From assembly GCA_018644665.1 (NCBI GenBank), contig JABGQA010000126.1:1-51359 (forward strand): 51,359 bases of DNA. Reading direction: 5' to 3'. The notes beneath the pieces are model-generated. The model was not told where the DNA came from. It was given only the letters and a program-made list of their open reading frames with translations, and ran no database searches. The translations under genes were made by a program, and so were the position numbers. This DNA is from Candidatus Poribacteria bacterium. GTDB lineage: Bacteria; Poribacteria; WGA-4E; GCA-2687025. Shown here in pieces: positions 25,473-33,083 of the stretch (position 1 is the stretch's first letter; each line of letters begins with the position of its first letter).

Positions 25473-26105
25473 CTACTCGAACATACCGAAGAGAACGTGC
25501 AGCACGATTTCCACTAGGACGTCGACGCCGACATGGGCGGCGCCTTCGGCCACCCAGTGCACACCGTCGTCCGACGGAGACCGCAGGAGCGCGATCACAT
25601 CCGGCCGGCCCTTCGATCGACGCTTTCTCGCGCCGCCAGGGCCAGACCCTAGCATGAGCGCGGCCCACGCGGCGCCGGCCTCCCAGTCCGACGACATCGC
25701 GGCCCGCAGGGCGAATATCTCTCGGGCGTCGAACCAGAAGCCGCGGCACTGGCGACAGTGGTCAACCCGCAGGGCCCTATGCACGATGATCGCCATCCAT
25801 GCCCGGCACACCGGGCATTCCACGACGTTGGCGTGCCCGCACACCGCGCACCTTTCCGCGTCCCGGCCGACGGCCGCGCCACAATCCTGGCATGGCATGG
25901 CGCGGGCCAGGACCGGGGCCGCCGGCCACTCGAATCCACCGGCACGAAGCTCCCCAAGGACCGCCGCCTCGCCGCCGTCGAACCAGATGCCGCCGCAGCG
26001 CTCGCAGTGGTCGAGCGTCAGCGCGCCGTCTGGCGTCAGCTTCCGCATCGCATGGCCTGCGCACACGGGACATTGTCGGCTGGTTTCGGAATGTGGAGCG
26101 GACAT
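25473..26105 (-). CDS. Triple zinc-ribbon protein (two zf-TFIIB domains around a double ribbon), copy 1
   Basis: The 210-residue protein has three four-cysteine zinc sites. The first is C12-C15-C34-C37 ending GGIWFDGGE, a zf-TFIIB ribbon. The second is C72-C75-C86-C89 and the third is C97-C100-C117-C120 ending RGFWFDARE. The zf-TFIIB ribbon with W-F-D after the last cysteine is found in many bacterial proteins of unknown role, often with nucleic-acid or membrane partners. The C-terminus (DVLVEIVLHVLFGMF) is hydrophobic and could be a membrane or dimer helix. I use ATG 26105, near GAGGG, to give the same short N-terminus as its paralogue. That paralogue lies directly upstream on the same strand. 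Confidence 0.75.
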   Translation of the reverse strand: MSAPHSETSRQCPVCAGHAMRKLTPDGALTLDHCERCGGIWFDGGEAAVLGELRAGGFEWPAAPVLARAMPCQDCGAAVGRDAERCAVCGHANVVECPVCRAWMAIIVHRALRVDHCRQCRGFWFDAREIFALRAAMSSDWEAGAAWAALMLGSGPGGARKRRSKGRPDVIALLRSPSDDGVHWVAEGAAHVGVDVLVEIVLHVLFGMFE

Positions 26106-26284
26106 GCATCCCTCTGGCGCTGCCAAGGTACTACTCAGTCACATTCCCGCGATATCGTCAGACCGAGGTCAAGCCACAAACAAGGATCTGTCAGCTCGGC
26201 GTGCCGCCTCACGCAGACGCCTCTATCGCGCGGTCCAAGATCTCCCCGGCGGGCAGCCACAGGCCCTCGGCACTCTCCATGTGT

Positions 26285-26971
26285 CTATGGCAGCAGACTG
26301 AGCAGGATGTCGGCGATGACGCCGAGAATCTCGATCGGGGCGTTGGCATCGGCCCCGCGCGCGCGACCCCGCCGCACGTCATGTGCATGTGCGACACGGA
26401 AAGGCCCGCGCCCGGCCGCGATCGCCGCGGCCGCATTCGCATCGAAGCCCTTGGCCGCCATCGCCGCCGGCACATGCGGATCGACGCCCAGCATTAGCGC
26501 GTCCCAACCGCCGGCGCCCCTCGGATCGGGCCCGCCCGCATCGGTGGCGGCCCAGTCCCGGAGTGCCGCGTTCCAGAGCTGTGCCAATTCGTCAGCGTCG
26601 AACCAGATGCCGTAGCACTGCCGGCACACGTCCAGGCGCAAGTCGTTGTGTGTGACGACCTCCATTGGCTCCCGGCAGACGGGGCAGTCTACGACATTCG
26701 GCCGCGCACATGCGCCGCACGCCTGGGCGTCGCGGGCCATGGACTCGCCGCATCCGTGGCACTGCATACTGTAGGCTTCGCGGGCCACCGACCACGTGGC
26801 GCCCGACGGCCCGCAGTCACGCAGGGCCGCGGCCTCTCCGCGGTCGAACCACACGCCGTTACACTCTGGGCAGTAGTCGAGCATCAGCGCGCCATCGGGC
26901 GTTAGTCGGCGCATGGGCATCCCCATGCAGACTGGGCATCGCCGGTTGCTGTTACCGGGCGGGACGGTCAT
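26285..26971 (-). CDS. Triple zinc-ribbon protein (two zf-TFIIB domains around a double ribbon), copy 2
   Basis: The 228-residue product repeats the architecture of the adjacent gene, with cysteine pairs near 12/15/34/37, 71/74/85/88 and 96/99/116/119. WFDRGE and WFDADE follow the first and third ribbons. Shared words such as RLTPDGAL and NVVDCPVCR show a tandem gene duplication. The start at ATG 26971 has GGAG six bases upstream and gives an N-terminus of the same length as copy 1; an ATG at 27064 has no such site. The C-terminal part differs (Ala-rich, ending IEILGVIADILLSLLP) but is again hydrophobic. Copy 1 follows after 179 bp without another gene. The function is unknown. Confidence 0.75.
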   Translation of the reverse strand: MTVPPGNSNRRCPVCMGMPMRRLTPDGALMLDYCPECNGVWFDRGEAAALRDCGPSGATWSVAREAYSMQCHGCGESMARDAQACGACARPNVVDCPVCREPMEVVTHNDLRLDVCRQCYGIWFDADELAQLWNAALRDWAATDAGGPDPRGAGGWDALMLGVDPHVPAAMAAKGFDANAAAAIAAGRGPFRVAHAHDVRRGRARGADANAPIEILGVIADILLSLLP

Positions 26972-27173
26972 ACGCGGCTCCGTCACAGGTTGCGTGGGCG
27001 TCGGCGCGGTCGGCTCCGGGCGCCGAGATTCCATGTGTAAAACATGTCGCCTGAATGACCCCATCGCAAGGGCACGCCATCCCGGAGGCTTGCTGCCTCA
27101 AGTGCCGGCGCGTAGCATCGTCGCGTGGGCTGGCGTCGTCGAGGACGCGGCAACCGGATAGGAGATGGGCCTA

Positions 27174-27974
27174 ATGGGCATTGCGATACGTGTTTGGAGT
27201 GTGCTGTGCGCGATGGCGCTCGTTCTCGGCGTGACGGGCTCTGTCGCGCACGCGGCGGCGGGCGATGTCGGTGAAAAGGGCAAGCAGCTGTACGTCTGGC
27301 ATCTCGACGAGGGGAACGGCGTCGAGGTGGAAGAGGCCAGCGGCGACGGCCCCATCGGCGCGTTCGTTGGGGACCTCGAGTGGACCGACGGAGTGGACGG
27401 CGGCGGCGTGGCCATGACCGGCGTGGCCGGCGACACGCAGTACATCGAGTTCGCCGGCGACGATCATCTGGACATCACGGAAGAACTGACGCTGGCGGCG
27501 TGGGTTAACCTCGACGCGCTTCCGGCAGACGGAGACGCGAACAAGGGCACGATCTACTACAAGAACACCTTCTACCTACAGATAGAGCCGCCGAACGGGG
27601 CGCTGGCTTACTACTTCTACGACACCGGCGCCCCGGGTTATCACATCTCGGGGCGCGCCGTGTCCGCGGGAGAATGGGCGCACGTCGCGATGGTGTGGGA
27701 CGGCTCGACGATCCGCTTCTACGTAAATGGCGAGCAGGACCCGACGGAGATTGACCAGAAGGGGCCGGGGCGCTCGACGCCCGGGAAGACGCTCCGTGTG
27801 GGTGGTGAGGACAACGCCTGCTGCCCACGCTTCTTCGTAGGGTCCATCGACGACCTGGCGATCGCGAACTACGCGATGTCCGAGGGCGAGTTGGCGGCGC
27901 TGATGGCCGAGGCGTTGCCCGTGGAGCCGGGCGGCAAGCTGGCAACGCGCTGGGGGACGCTGAAGGTCAGGTAG
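27174..27974 (+). CDS. Secreted LamG/concanavalin-like domain protein with a C-terminal W-G-x-L-K motif
   Basis: The 266-residue protein has a signal peptide (to about residue 27, GSVAHA). A single LamG-type jelly roll follows: YVWHLDEGNGVEV at the start, EELTLAAWVNLD, GEWAHVAMVWDGSTIRFYVNGE and GSIDDLAIANYAMSEGEL at the end. Such domains bind glycans or calcium-dependent ligands. After the domain comes a short tail, PGGKLATRWGTLKVR, that is closely matched by the tail of the next secreted protein. I use ATG 27174, nine bases after AGGAG; ATG 27165 abuts that site. It is probably exported and perhaps anchored or processed through the tail. Confidence 0.83.
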   Translation: MGIAIRVWSVLCAMALVLGVTGSVAHAAAGDVGEKGKQLYVWHLDEGNGVEVEEASGDGPIGAFVGDLEWTDGVDGGGVAMTGVAGDTQYIEFAGDDHLDITEELTLAAWVNLDALPADGDANKGTIYYKNTFYLQIEPPNGALAYYFYDTGAPGYHISGRAVSAGEWAHVAMVWDGSTIRFYVNGEQDPTEIDQKGPGRSTPGKTLRVGGEDNACCPRFFVGSIDDLAIANYAMSEGELAALMAEALPVEPGGKLATRWGTLKVR

Positions 27975-28027
27975 AGCGGCGTCGCGCGCTGGAGGGACCG
28001 CGCCGAGCACGGTCGGACGTACGTGGC

Positions 28028-28053
28028 ACGCGGCGGCCACGAGGCCGCCGCGT
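28028..28053. terminator. Bidirectional terminator hairpin between convergent secreted-protein genes
   Basis: An 11-bp perfect stem (ACGCGGCGGCC and GGCCGCCGCGT) closes a 4-nt loop midway between the stops at 27974 and 28069. It is very GC-rich and serves both converging genes; there is no long T-run. Confidence 0.6.
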
Positions 28054-28068
28054 CTGCGATCTCGGTTT

Positions 28069-28857
28069 CTAGCGGGATTTCAGCGCGCCCCACGTAGTCG
28101 AAGCCTTTCCGGCGGCCTCAACTGCCAGCGGATCCGGGCCGTCCGCGTCGAACACGAACACGTCGTCGAACGACGCGGTCGAGTGTCCGCCATCCGTGCC
28201 GGCGCCGCCATTCAGGCCCGCGAGCATGGTGGGGAACCGTTCGGCCCCGGCCTCGGCAAAGCCACGTACCACGAGCCAGTCGGCCGGCTCGTCGGTCGTC
28301 GCTGGGTCGTGCTCGTTCTCGTCGGCATCCCAAATCTTGCCCATCAGGTCGCCCGATTCCGCGTCGATGAACCCTTTCACCCAGTACCACTCACCGAGGA
28401 CGACTTCGTAGCTCTCTTCCTGGTTGAACCACGCGCGCGCGTCGTTCAGCATTTCCATGTTCGTTGCGGTAAGCCGCTCGTGGATCAGCCACGTATAGCC
28501 GCCGTAGTCGTCGGCCATGTCGAGCCACATGCCTACGCCCGCGCGCGATCGGTCGTGGTCCTGCCAATCGTCTATGCGTACCTTTGCGACTACGCCGTAG
28601 CTTTCCGGCCAGTTCTCGCCCTCAATCACTGCGTACGTTGGGTCGCCGGGCGCCGGCTCAGTCTGGCTGAGAATGCCATCGCCGTACACCCACTCAGGCG
28701 GGCCCGCTCCGCCGCCGCCGTCGTGGCCTAGGAACCAAGTGTCGCCCAGGTCCGCGGCCTGAAAGTCGTCGTGGAAGAGGGTCGCGGCGGGCGCCGATAT
28801 GGCGATTCCTGCGGCGATCGCCAGGGCGCCTGCGGACCTCATAAAGGTCATGCGCAT
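28069..28857 (-). CDS. Secreted LamG/DUF1080-like protein with a C-terminal W-G-x-L-K motif
   Basis: The 262-residue protein starts at ATG 28857 after AAGGAG and has a signal peptide to about residue 24 (ISAPAA). The mature part opens with TLFHDDFQAADLGDTW, then GDGILSQTE, ENWPESYGVVAKVRIDD, and later GEWYWVKGFIDAE and STASFDDVFVFD. This is the strand order of concanavalin-A-like/DUF1080 domains that bind or cleave carbohydrates. Catalytic residues cannot be assigned. The C-terminus AAGKASTTWGALKSR matches the tail of the convergent LamG protein although the domains differ. Confidence 0.78.
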   Translation of the reverse strand: MRMTFMRSAGALAIAAGIAISAPAATLFHDDFQAADLGDTWFLGHDGGGGAGPPEWVYGDGILSQTEPAPGDPTYAVIEGENWPESYGVVAKVRIDDWQDHDRSRAGVGMWLDMADDYGGYTWLIHERLTATNMEMLNDARAWFNQEESYEVVLGEWYWVKGFIDAESGDLMGKIWDADENEHDPATTDEPADWLVVRGFAEAGAERFPTMLAGLNGGAGTDGGHSTASFDDVFVFDADGPDPLAVEAAGKASTTWGALKSR

Positions 28858-29077
28858 GAGTTCTCCTTAGCGTAGTTGCGTGAATGCGCTCCGTCGAAGT
28901 GTACTCGTAGACCCGGAAGCGCGGCAATTCGCGGCATGGGCGTCTGTCTGGGCGCGACGCCCTCGCCGACGGTGTCGCGTGTCACGTTTCTCCCAACGGC
29001 CTCACAACGAGGACCGGCTGACGGCGGACGCAACGGCCAGCCGGGCGATTGCTTGCATCAGGCGGGGCGCGTGCTGC

Positions 29078-31138
29078 ATGTTGTCGCCTATGCAAGCCGA
29101 CCTCGACCGGCCACAGGCCGATGCGCGAGAGACCCCGCGCCGACGTCTCGCGCTGGGCGTGTGCCTGGCCGCCTTCGCGCTGACGTGCATCGGCGCGACC
29201 ATCGCGGCCGAGCTTCCCGGCGCCGGCGCGCGCCTCGTGGGCGGCGCACCCGTCATGCGGCTGCCGCAGGCGTGGAAGTACCACCCCGGCGACGATCTGA
29301 CCTGGGCGCAGCCGGGATTCGACGACTCCGACTGGATCACAGCCAAGACGACGTTCGGACGCGGCGCATCTCACCCGCCCGGTTGGAACGGCATCGGCTG
29401 GTTCCGCATGCGGCTGTCCGTGGACGAGACCGCCTCCACCCGCCCGATCGGCGTCTGGATGTTCCAGAGCGGGGCGTCGGAACTCTACGTCGACGGGCGG
29501 CTCGCGCACGGCTACGGGACTGTCGGAACCGACTACAAATCCGAACGCGTCCACCTGCAAACCAATGTGGAGTGGGGCCCTCAGACCCTGTCGCTGAGCC
29601 TGTCGCCGGGGCCGCACGTCCTGGCCATGCGGTACTCGAACTTCACGGCCGTCCGACGCCGTCACCTGCAAGAACGGGGGTTCTGGCTACGCGTAGGGGA
29701 TCTCGCAAGCATGGCGGCGCAGTCGCGGCACAGCGCGCGCGTCATGTCGGCGACGCAGGTCGGCTTCACCGTAGTGGGTCTCGCGTTCACGATGGTCCAC
29801 CTCGCGCTGTTCCTCTTCTATCCGCGCATGAGGCAGAACCTGTACTTCGCGGCTGTCACCGGATTCGGCGCCGCGATGACCTTCGTCGACTACCAGCACG
29901 ACAGCGCCGCCGACATCGAAACCCACCTCGCGCTCTTCGGCGCCATGCGCGCCCTCGTCCTGCTCATGTCCTGTAGCGGGCTGCTCTTCACGTACTCCAT
30001 CTTCCGACAACGCATGCCGAAGCGCTTCACATGGTATGTCGCCGCGTCGGGCCTCACCGTAGTCCCAGCGTTCGTGGCGCCGGCGGCGTCCTTTACATGG
30101 GTGAACGTCCTCCTGATGCTCGGGATGATCGAATCCCTCCGGGTCGTCGCGGTCGCAGTCGTCCGGCGCCAGGCGGGCGCGTGGATCGTTGGGGCCGGTT
30201 ACGTCACGATGGTGGCCACGGCGGCGTACGACATCCTCCTCGACTTCGGCGCCTTCACCGAAATAGGTGGCCTAAGCAACGCCTACCCTTACGGTGGCAT
30301 CGCGTTGCTGACTTCGATGTCGGCCTACCTGGCCCGCCGTTTCGCCGCGACCAACAACGAGCTTGCCGCGCTCAATGCTGACCTTGAAGGGCGCGTCACG
30401 GAGCGCACCGCGGAACTCGCGCGGGCGAACGAGGAACTGGACACGCGCAACGACTTCATCCGCGGCGTCTTCGGCCGCTATCTCACCGACGAGATCGTCG
30501 AGTCGTTGCTGGAGTCGCCCGAGAAACTGCAGGTCGGTGGCGAACGCCGCACCATCACCATACTCATGGCCGACATTCGGGGGTCGACGCCGCTGACCGA
30601 GGAACTCCCCGCCGAGGACGTCATGCGCCTCCTCAACACGTTCCTCGCGCACATGACCGACGTCATCATGGAGCATGAGGGCACCATCGACGAGTTCATC
30701 GGCGACGCCATCATGGTCCTGTTCGGCGCTCCCGTGTGGAAGGAAGACCACGCGGACAGGGCCGTCGCGTGCGCGATCGCGATGCAGAACCGCATGGACG
30801 CGGTCAATGCAGAAAACGCCGCGAACGGCCTGCCGTCCGTGCACATGGGCATCGGCGTGAACACCGGGCCGGTGGTGGTCGGGAATATCGGCTCGGCGCG
30901 ACGCGCCAAGTACGGCGTCGTCGGCATCGATGTCGTCTTGACGGCCCGCATACAAGCGCATGCCGAGGCCGGGCAGATTCTGGGCTCGGACGCCGTGACG
31001 CGCGCATGTGCGTCCCCGGTCGATACCTCAGGCACCCGCCAAGTGCCACTGAAGGGCGTCACCAGGCCGATGGCGTTGCACGAGCTGGCGGCCATCGGCG
31101 CGCCGTACGACGCGCGTCTCCACTCGACGCACGGTTAG
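29078..31138 (+). CDS. Membrane protein with extracellular jelly roll, 7TM-type region and divergent class III cyclase domain
   Basis: The 686-residue reading starts at ATG 29078; ATG 29090 is also possible. A signal/TM segment near residues 22-42 leads to an extracellular beta-sandwich (~50-195) with DDSDWITAKTTFG, like the ligand-binding fold in galactosidases and 7TMR-DISM sensors. Six or seven TM helices fill ~205-400, then a coiled coil. The cyclase domain (~490-670) keeps metal residues D499 and D543 and R624. The substrate Lys is replaced by E539 and the transition-state Asn by V620, so it may not make cAMP in the usual way. It may instead bind nucleotide as a regulator. The gene diverges from the secreted-protein gene at 28857. 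Confidence 0.82.
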   Translation: MLSPMQADLDRPQADARETPRRRLALGVCLAAFALTCIGATIAAELPGAGARLVGGAPVMRLPQAWKYHPGDDLTWAQPGFDDSDWITAKTTFGRGASHPPGWNGIGWFRMRLSVDETASTRPIGVWMFQSGASELYVDGRLAHGYGTVGTDYKSERVHLQTNVEWGPQTLSLSLSPGPHVLAMRYSNFTAVRRRHLQERGFWLRVGDLASMAAQSRHSARVMSATQVGFTVVGLAFTMVHLALFLFYPRMRQNLYFAAVTGFGAAMTFVDYQHDSAADIETHLALFGAMRALVLLMSCSGLLFTYSIFRQRMPKRFTWYVAASGLTVVPAFVAPAASFTWVNVLLMLGMIESLRVVAVAVVRRQAGAWIVGAGYVTMVATAAYDILLDFGAFTEIGGLSNAYPYGGIALLTSMSAYLARRFAATNNELAALNADLEGRVTERTAELARANEELDTRNDFIRGVFGRYLTDEIVESLLESPEKLQVGGERRTITILMADIRGSTPLTEELPAEDVMRLLNTFLAHMTDVIMEHEGTIDEFIGDAIMVLFGAPVWKEDHADRAVACAIAMQNRMDAVNAENAANGLPSVHMGIGVNTGPVVVGNIGSARRAKYGVVGIDVVLTARIQAHAEAGQILGSDAVTRACASPVDTSGTRQVPLKGVTRPMALHELAAIGAPYDARLHSTHG

Positions 31139-31285
31139 GCAACGCGCGGCCTATGTCGGGATCTCGGCAGCCGAGGCCGCACCGCCGCGGGCCCGTCGCC
31201 GCACGCCTCTCGTCTGTGCGCGTGGCGGGGCTATCATCGGAGTGCCCCGCTCTGATCGCCAAGCAGCCGCGCTCGAGGAGTCGTC

Positions 31286-31987
31286 ATGCCACCGTCCGCG
31301 TCCGGAGCGCGCATCCGCGCCGTCCTGTTCGACCTCGACGGCACGTTGTGGCCGTCCGACCCCGCGCACGCCGCAGTCAATATGGAGGTCCTCGGCCGGC
31401 GGGGCGTCACACTTTCCCTGGACGAGTACGAGCGCCGATACACCGTCTACGGCGACCGCGACGCCTTCTACCACGTGTCCAAGGATGTTCTCGGCGAGCC
31501 GTTGCCTCCCGCTGACCTTACAGAGATGGAGGCGGAGGCGGAGCGGCTGTTTTGGGACCGAATGGACGACATCCCGCTGTACGAAGGCGCTGACGACCTG
31601 GTGAGGAGCCTTCGACCGGCGGGGTTCTTAGTGGCGATCGCATCCGGGTCGCGCACTGGGCAAATCGCGCGGTTCCTGGAACTAAAGGGGATGGGGGACG
31701 TGTTCGACGCCTACGTCGGCGCCGACGATACGGACGAGCACAAGCCGAAGCCCGCGCCCTACTTGGAGGCGTGTCGGCGGCTAGGGGTCGAGCCGTCCCG
31801 TGCGGTCGCTGTGGAAGACACGGTCGGCGGCGCGGACGCGGCGATCTCGGCGGGCTGCGCCATGGTCTACGGGCTGCCCTTCACGAACGCCACCGAGGGC
31901 CTCCTGAACGGGCCCGCCACGTGCGTCGTCGGCTCGCTGCCCAAGCTGCGTACGGCGTTGCTCGCGCTGCGCGCCGAGGAGGGATAG
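31286..31987 (+). CDS. HAD-superfamily phosphatase, beta-phosphoglucomutase-like
   Basis: The 233-residue soluble protein has the HAD motifs: I, VLFDLDGTLW with D16 and D18; II, IASGSR; III, K in HKPKPAPYLEA; IV, VAVEDTVGGADAAISAG. An alpha-helical cap lies between residues ~25 and ~95, which is the C1 cap of the phosphoglucomutase/phosphoglycolate phosphatase group. The substrate is a small phosphorylated metabolite, not identifiable from sequence. GAGGAG stands before ATG 31286. It lies alone between the cyclase-like gene (147 bp upstream) and a 499-bp leader region. Confidence 0.88.
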   Translation: MPPSASGARIRAVLFDLDGTLWPSDPAHAAVNMEVLGRRGVTLSLDEYERRYTVYGDRDAFYHVSKDVLGEPLPPADLTEMEAEAERLFWDRMDDIPLYEGADDLVRSLRPAGFLVAIASGSRTGQIARFLELKGMGDVFDAYVGADDTDEHKPKPAPYLEACRRLGVEPSRAVAVEDTVGGADAAISAGCAMVYGLPFTNATEGLLNGPATCVVGSLPKLRTALLALRAEEG

Positions 31988-32118
31988 CGCCCGCCTGCAC
32001 GCGCATCTTGGCCCTGCCAGGCGGCGAACGCCTCAGGATTCACACCATATTCTTATTGCGGGCGGGTCTCGTCCGCGCCTTTAACTGGACACGGGGTCGG
32101 TGGCGTGGCAATATACCC

Positions 32119-32138
32119 GTGAACGAGTGTTCGTTCAC
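32119..32138. promoter_or_regulatory. 8-bp inverted repeat, TetR-operator-like, in the RNA-binding protein leader
   Basis: GTGAACGA and TCGTTCAC flank a 4-nt spacer, a perfect 20-bp dyad. GAACG-N-CGTTC dyads of this size are typical TetR-family operators. It may also be an RNA hairpin. No TetR gene is present in the window. Confidence 0.4.
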
Positions 32139-32182
32139 ATGGGGGGACCCGTCCGCTCACCGGGAGCGATCGGTGATCTGCC

Positions 32183-32197
32183 TTCGTTAGGAACGAA
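32183..32197. promoter_or_regulatory. Second inverted repeat sharing the TCGTT/AACGA word
   Basis: TTCGTT and AACGAA flank AGG, about 45 bp downstream of the first dyad. The half-sites are the same word as in 32119-32138, which suggests two sites for one factor or two related hairpins in the leader RNA. Confidence 0.3.
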
Positions 32198-32486
32198 CAG
32201 AGAGTCTGGGCGACGATTCCATGTCTCGGTTTCGGCTTCGGCAAGGGCGACGACGTGACCGATGTGACCGACGGCTCGGCCCGTCCAAGGGCGACCCTCT
32301 CGGCCCGCCTCGTATGCTGATTCACCCTTTCCCGCACCGCCCCGTGACCTTCCCGCTTGTGGACTCTTCTGTAATCGTCGAAGCGAACCGCACGATTGTC
32401 GTGCGGCCATCGAAAGAATCGCCGTAGCGTTCGGTGTTCGAACGCCACAGCGACGCATCTGGACATGCGAACGGAGATACGGAACG

Positions 32487-32807
32487 ATGGCGAAGCGCCT
32501 GTACGTTGGAAACCTGAACTACCGCACGACGGAAGACGGTCTCGCGGACCTCTTCGGTGAGTGTGGCGAAGTCACCGAAGTCACCGTGATCGAGGGCAAG
32601 GGCTTCGGATTCATCGAATTCGGCAGCGACGACGAAGCCAACAAGGCCATCGAGACGCTCAACGGCGTCGAGTTGGACGGCCGTGAAATCCGCGTCGATG
32701 TCGCCAACCCGCGTCCCGAGCGTGGTGGTGGCGGTGGCGGCGGCTACCGTGGCGGCGGCGGCGGTGGCGGTGGCGGCGGCTACCGGAGTGGCGGCGACCG
32801 CTGGTAG
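32487..32807 (+). CDS. RRM-domain RNA-binding protein with glycine-rich tail
   Basis: The 106-residue protein is one RRM (residues 1-~75) with RNP2 LYVGNL (5-10) and RNP1 KGFGFIEF (38-45), followed by a Gly/Arg/Tyr-rich tail of about 30 residues ending SGGDRW. Cyanobacterial and other bacterial Rbp proteins of this design are cold-induced and bind single-stranded U-rich RNA; some direct mRNA localisation. An RNA-chaperone role is likely. It is monocistronic, with a 499-bp leader and a strong terminator. The tail is encoded by GGC/GGT repeats, a possible site of replication slippage. Confidence 0.93.
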   Translation: MAKRLYVGNLNYRTTEDGLADLFGECGEVTEVTVIEGKGFGFIEFGSDDEANKAIETLNGVELDGREIRVDVANPRPERGGGGGGGYRGGGGGGGGGGYRSGGDRW

Positions 32808-32841
32808 ACCAGCGTCGCGCACTCCGCGCACACGACATGTT

Positions 32842-32877
32842 GACGGGCAAGCCCTTGTGGCTTGCCCGTCTTCGCTT
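32842..32877 (+). terminator. Intrinsic terminator after the RNA-binding protein gene
   Basis: A perfect 12-bp stem (GACGGGCAAGCC and GGCTTGCCCGTC) with the loop CTTGT is followed by TTCGCTT. It lies 34 bp after the stop at 32807. This is the strongest terminator-like structure in the window and isolates the gene from the glycyl radical enzyme downstream. Confidence 0.85.
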
Positions 32878-33083
32878 CAGTTGCCGACATCGACGCCAAC
32901 TCGCCCCCACATCGCTGCCAGGCGCCCTCCCGCGCGCCGATCCCTCCTCGGACGTGGACGTCTGGCACGGCTGCGTGCGTACGGCTATCTCTTGTCCGAC
33001 CCGTGAGCCGACCGGGGACAGGGAGACGTGTGCCGTCGTCCCGGGTCTCTCCCCACTGACCCCGGCTCGACCGGAGGGTAAGG

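Larger units (their letters stand above)
31988..32486 (+). other. Long gene-free leader upstream of the RNA-binding protein gene
   Basis: This 499-bp stretch has no credible coding region. It is less GC-rich than its neighbours in places (for example around 32040-32110) and contains two short inverted repeats listed separately. A long 5' leader is usual for cold-induced RNA-binding and cold-shock genes, where the RNA itself controls translation. I saw no strong match to a known riboswitch. Confidence 0.5.
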
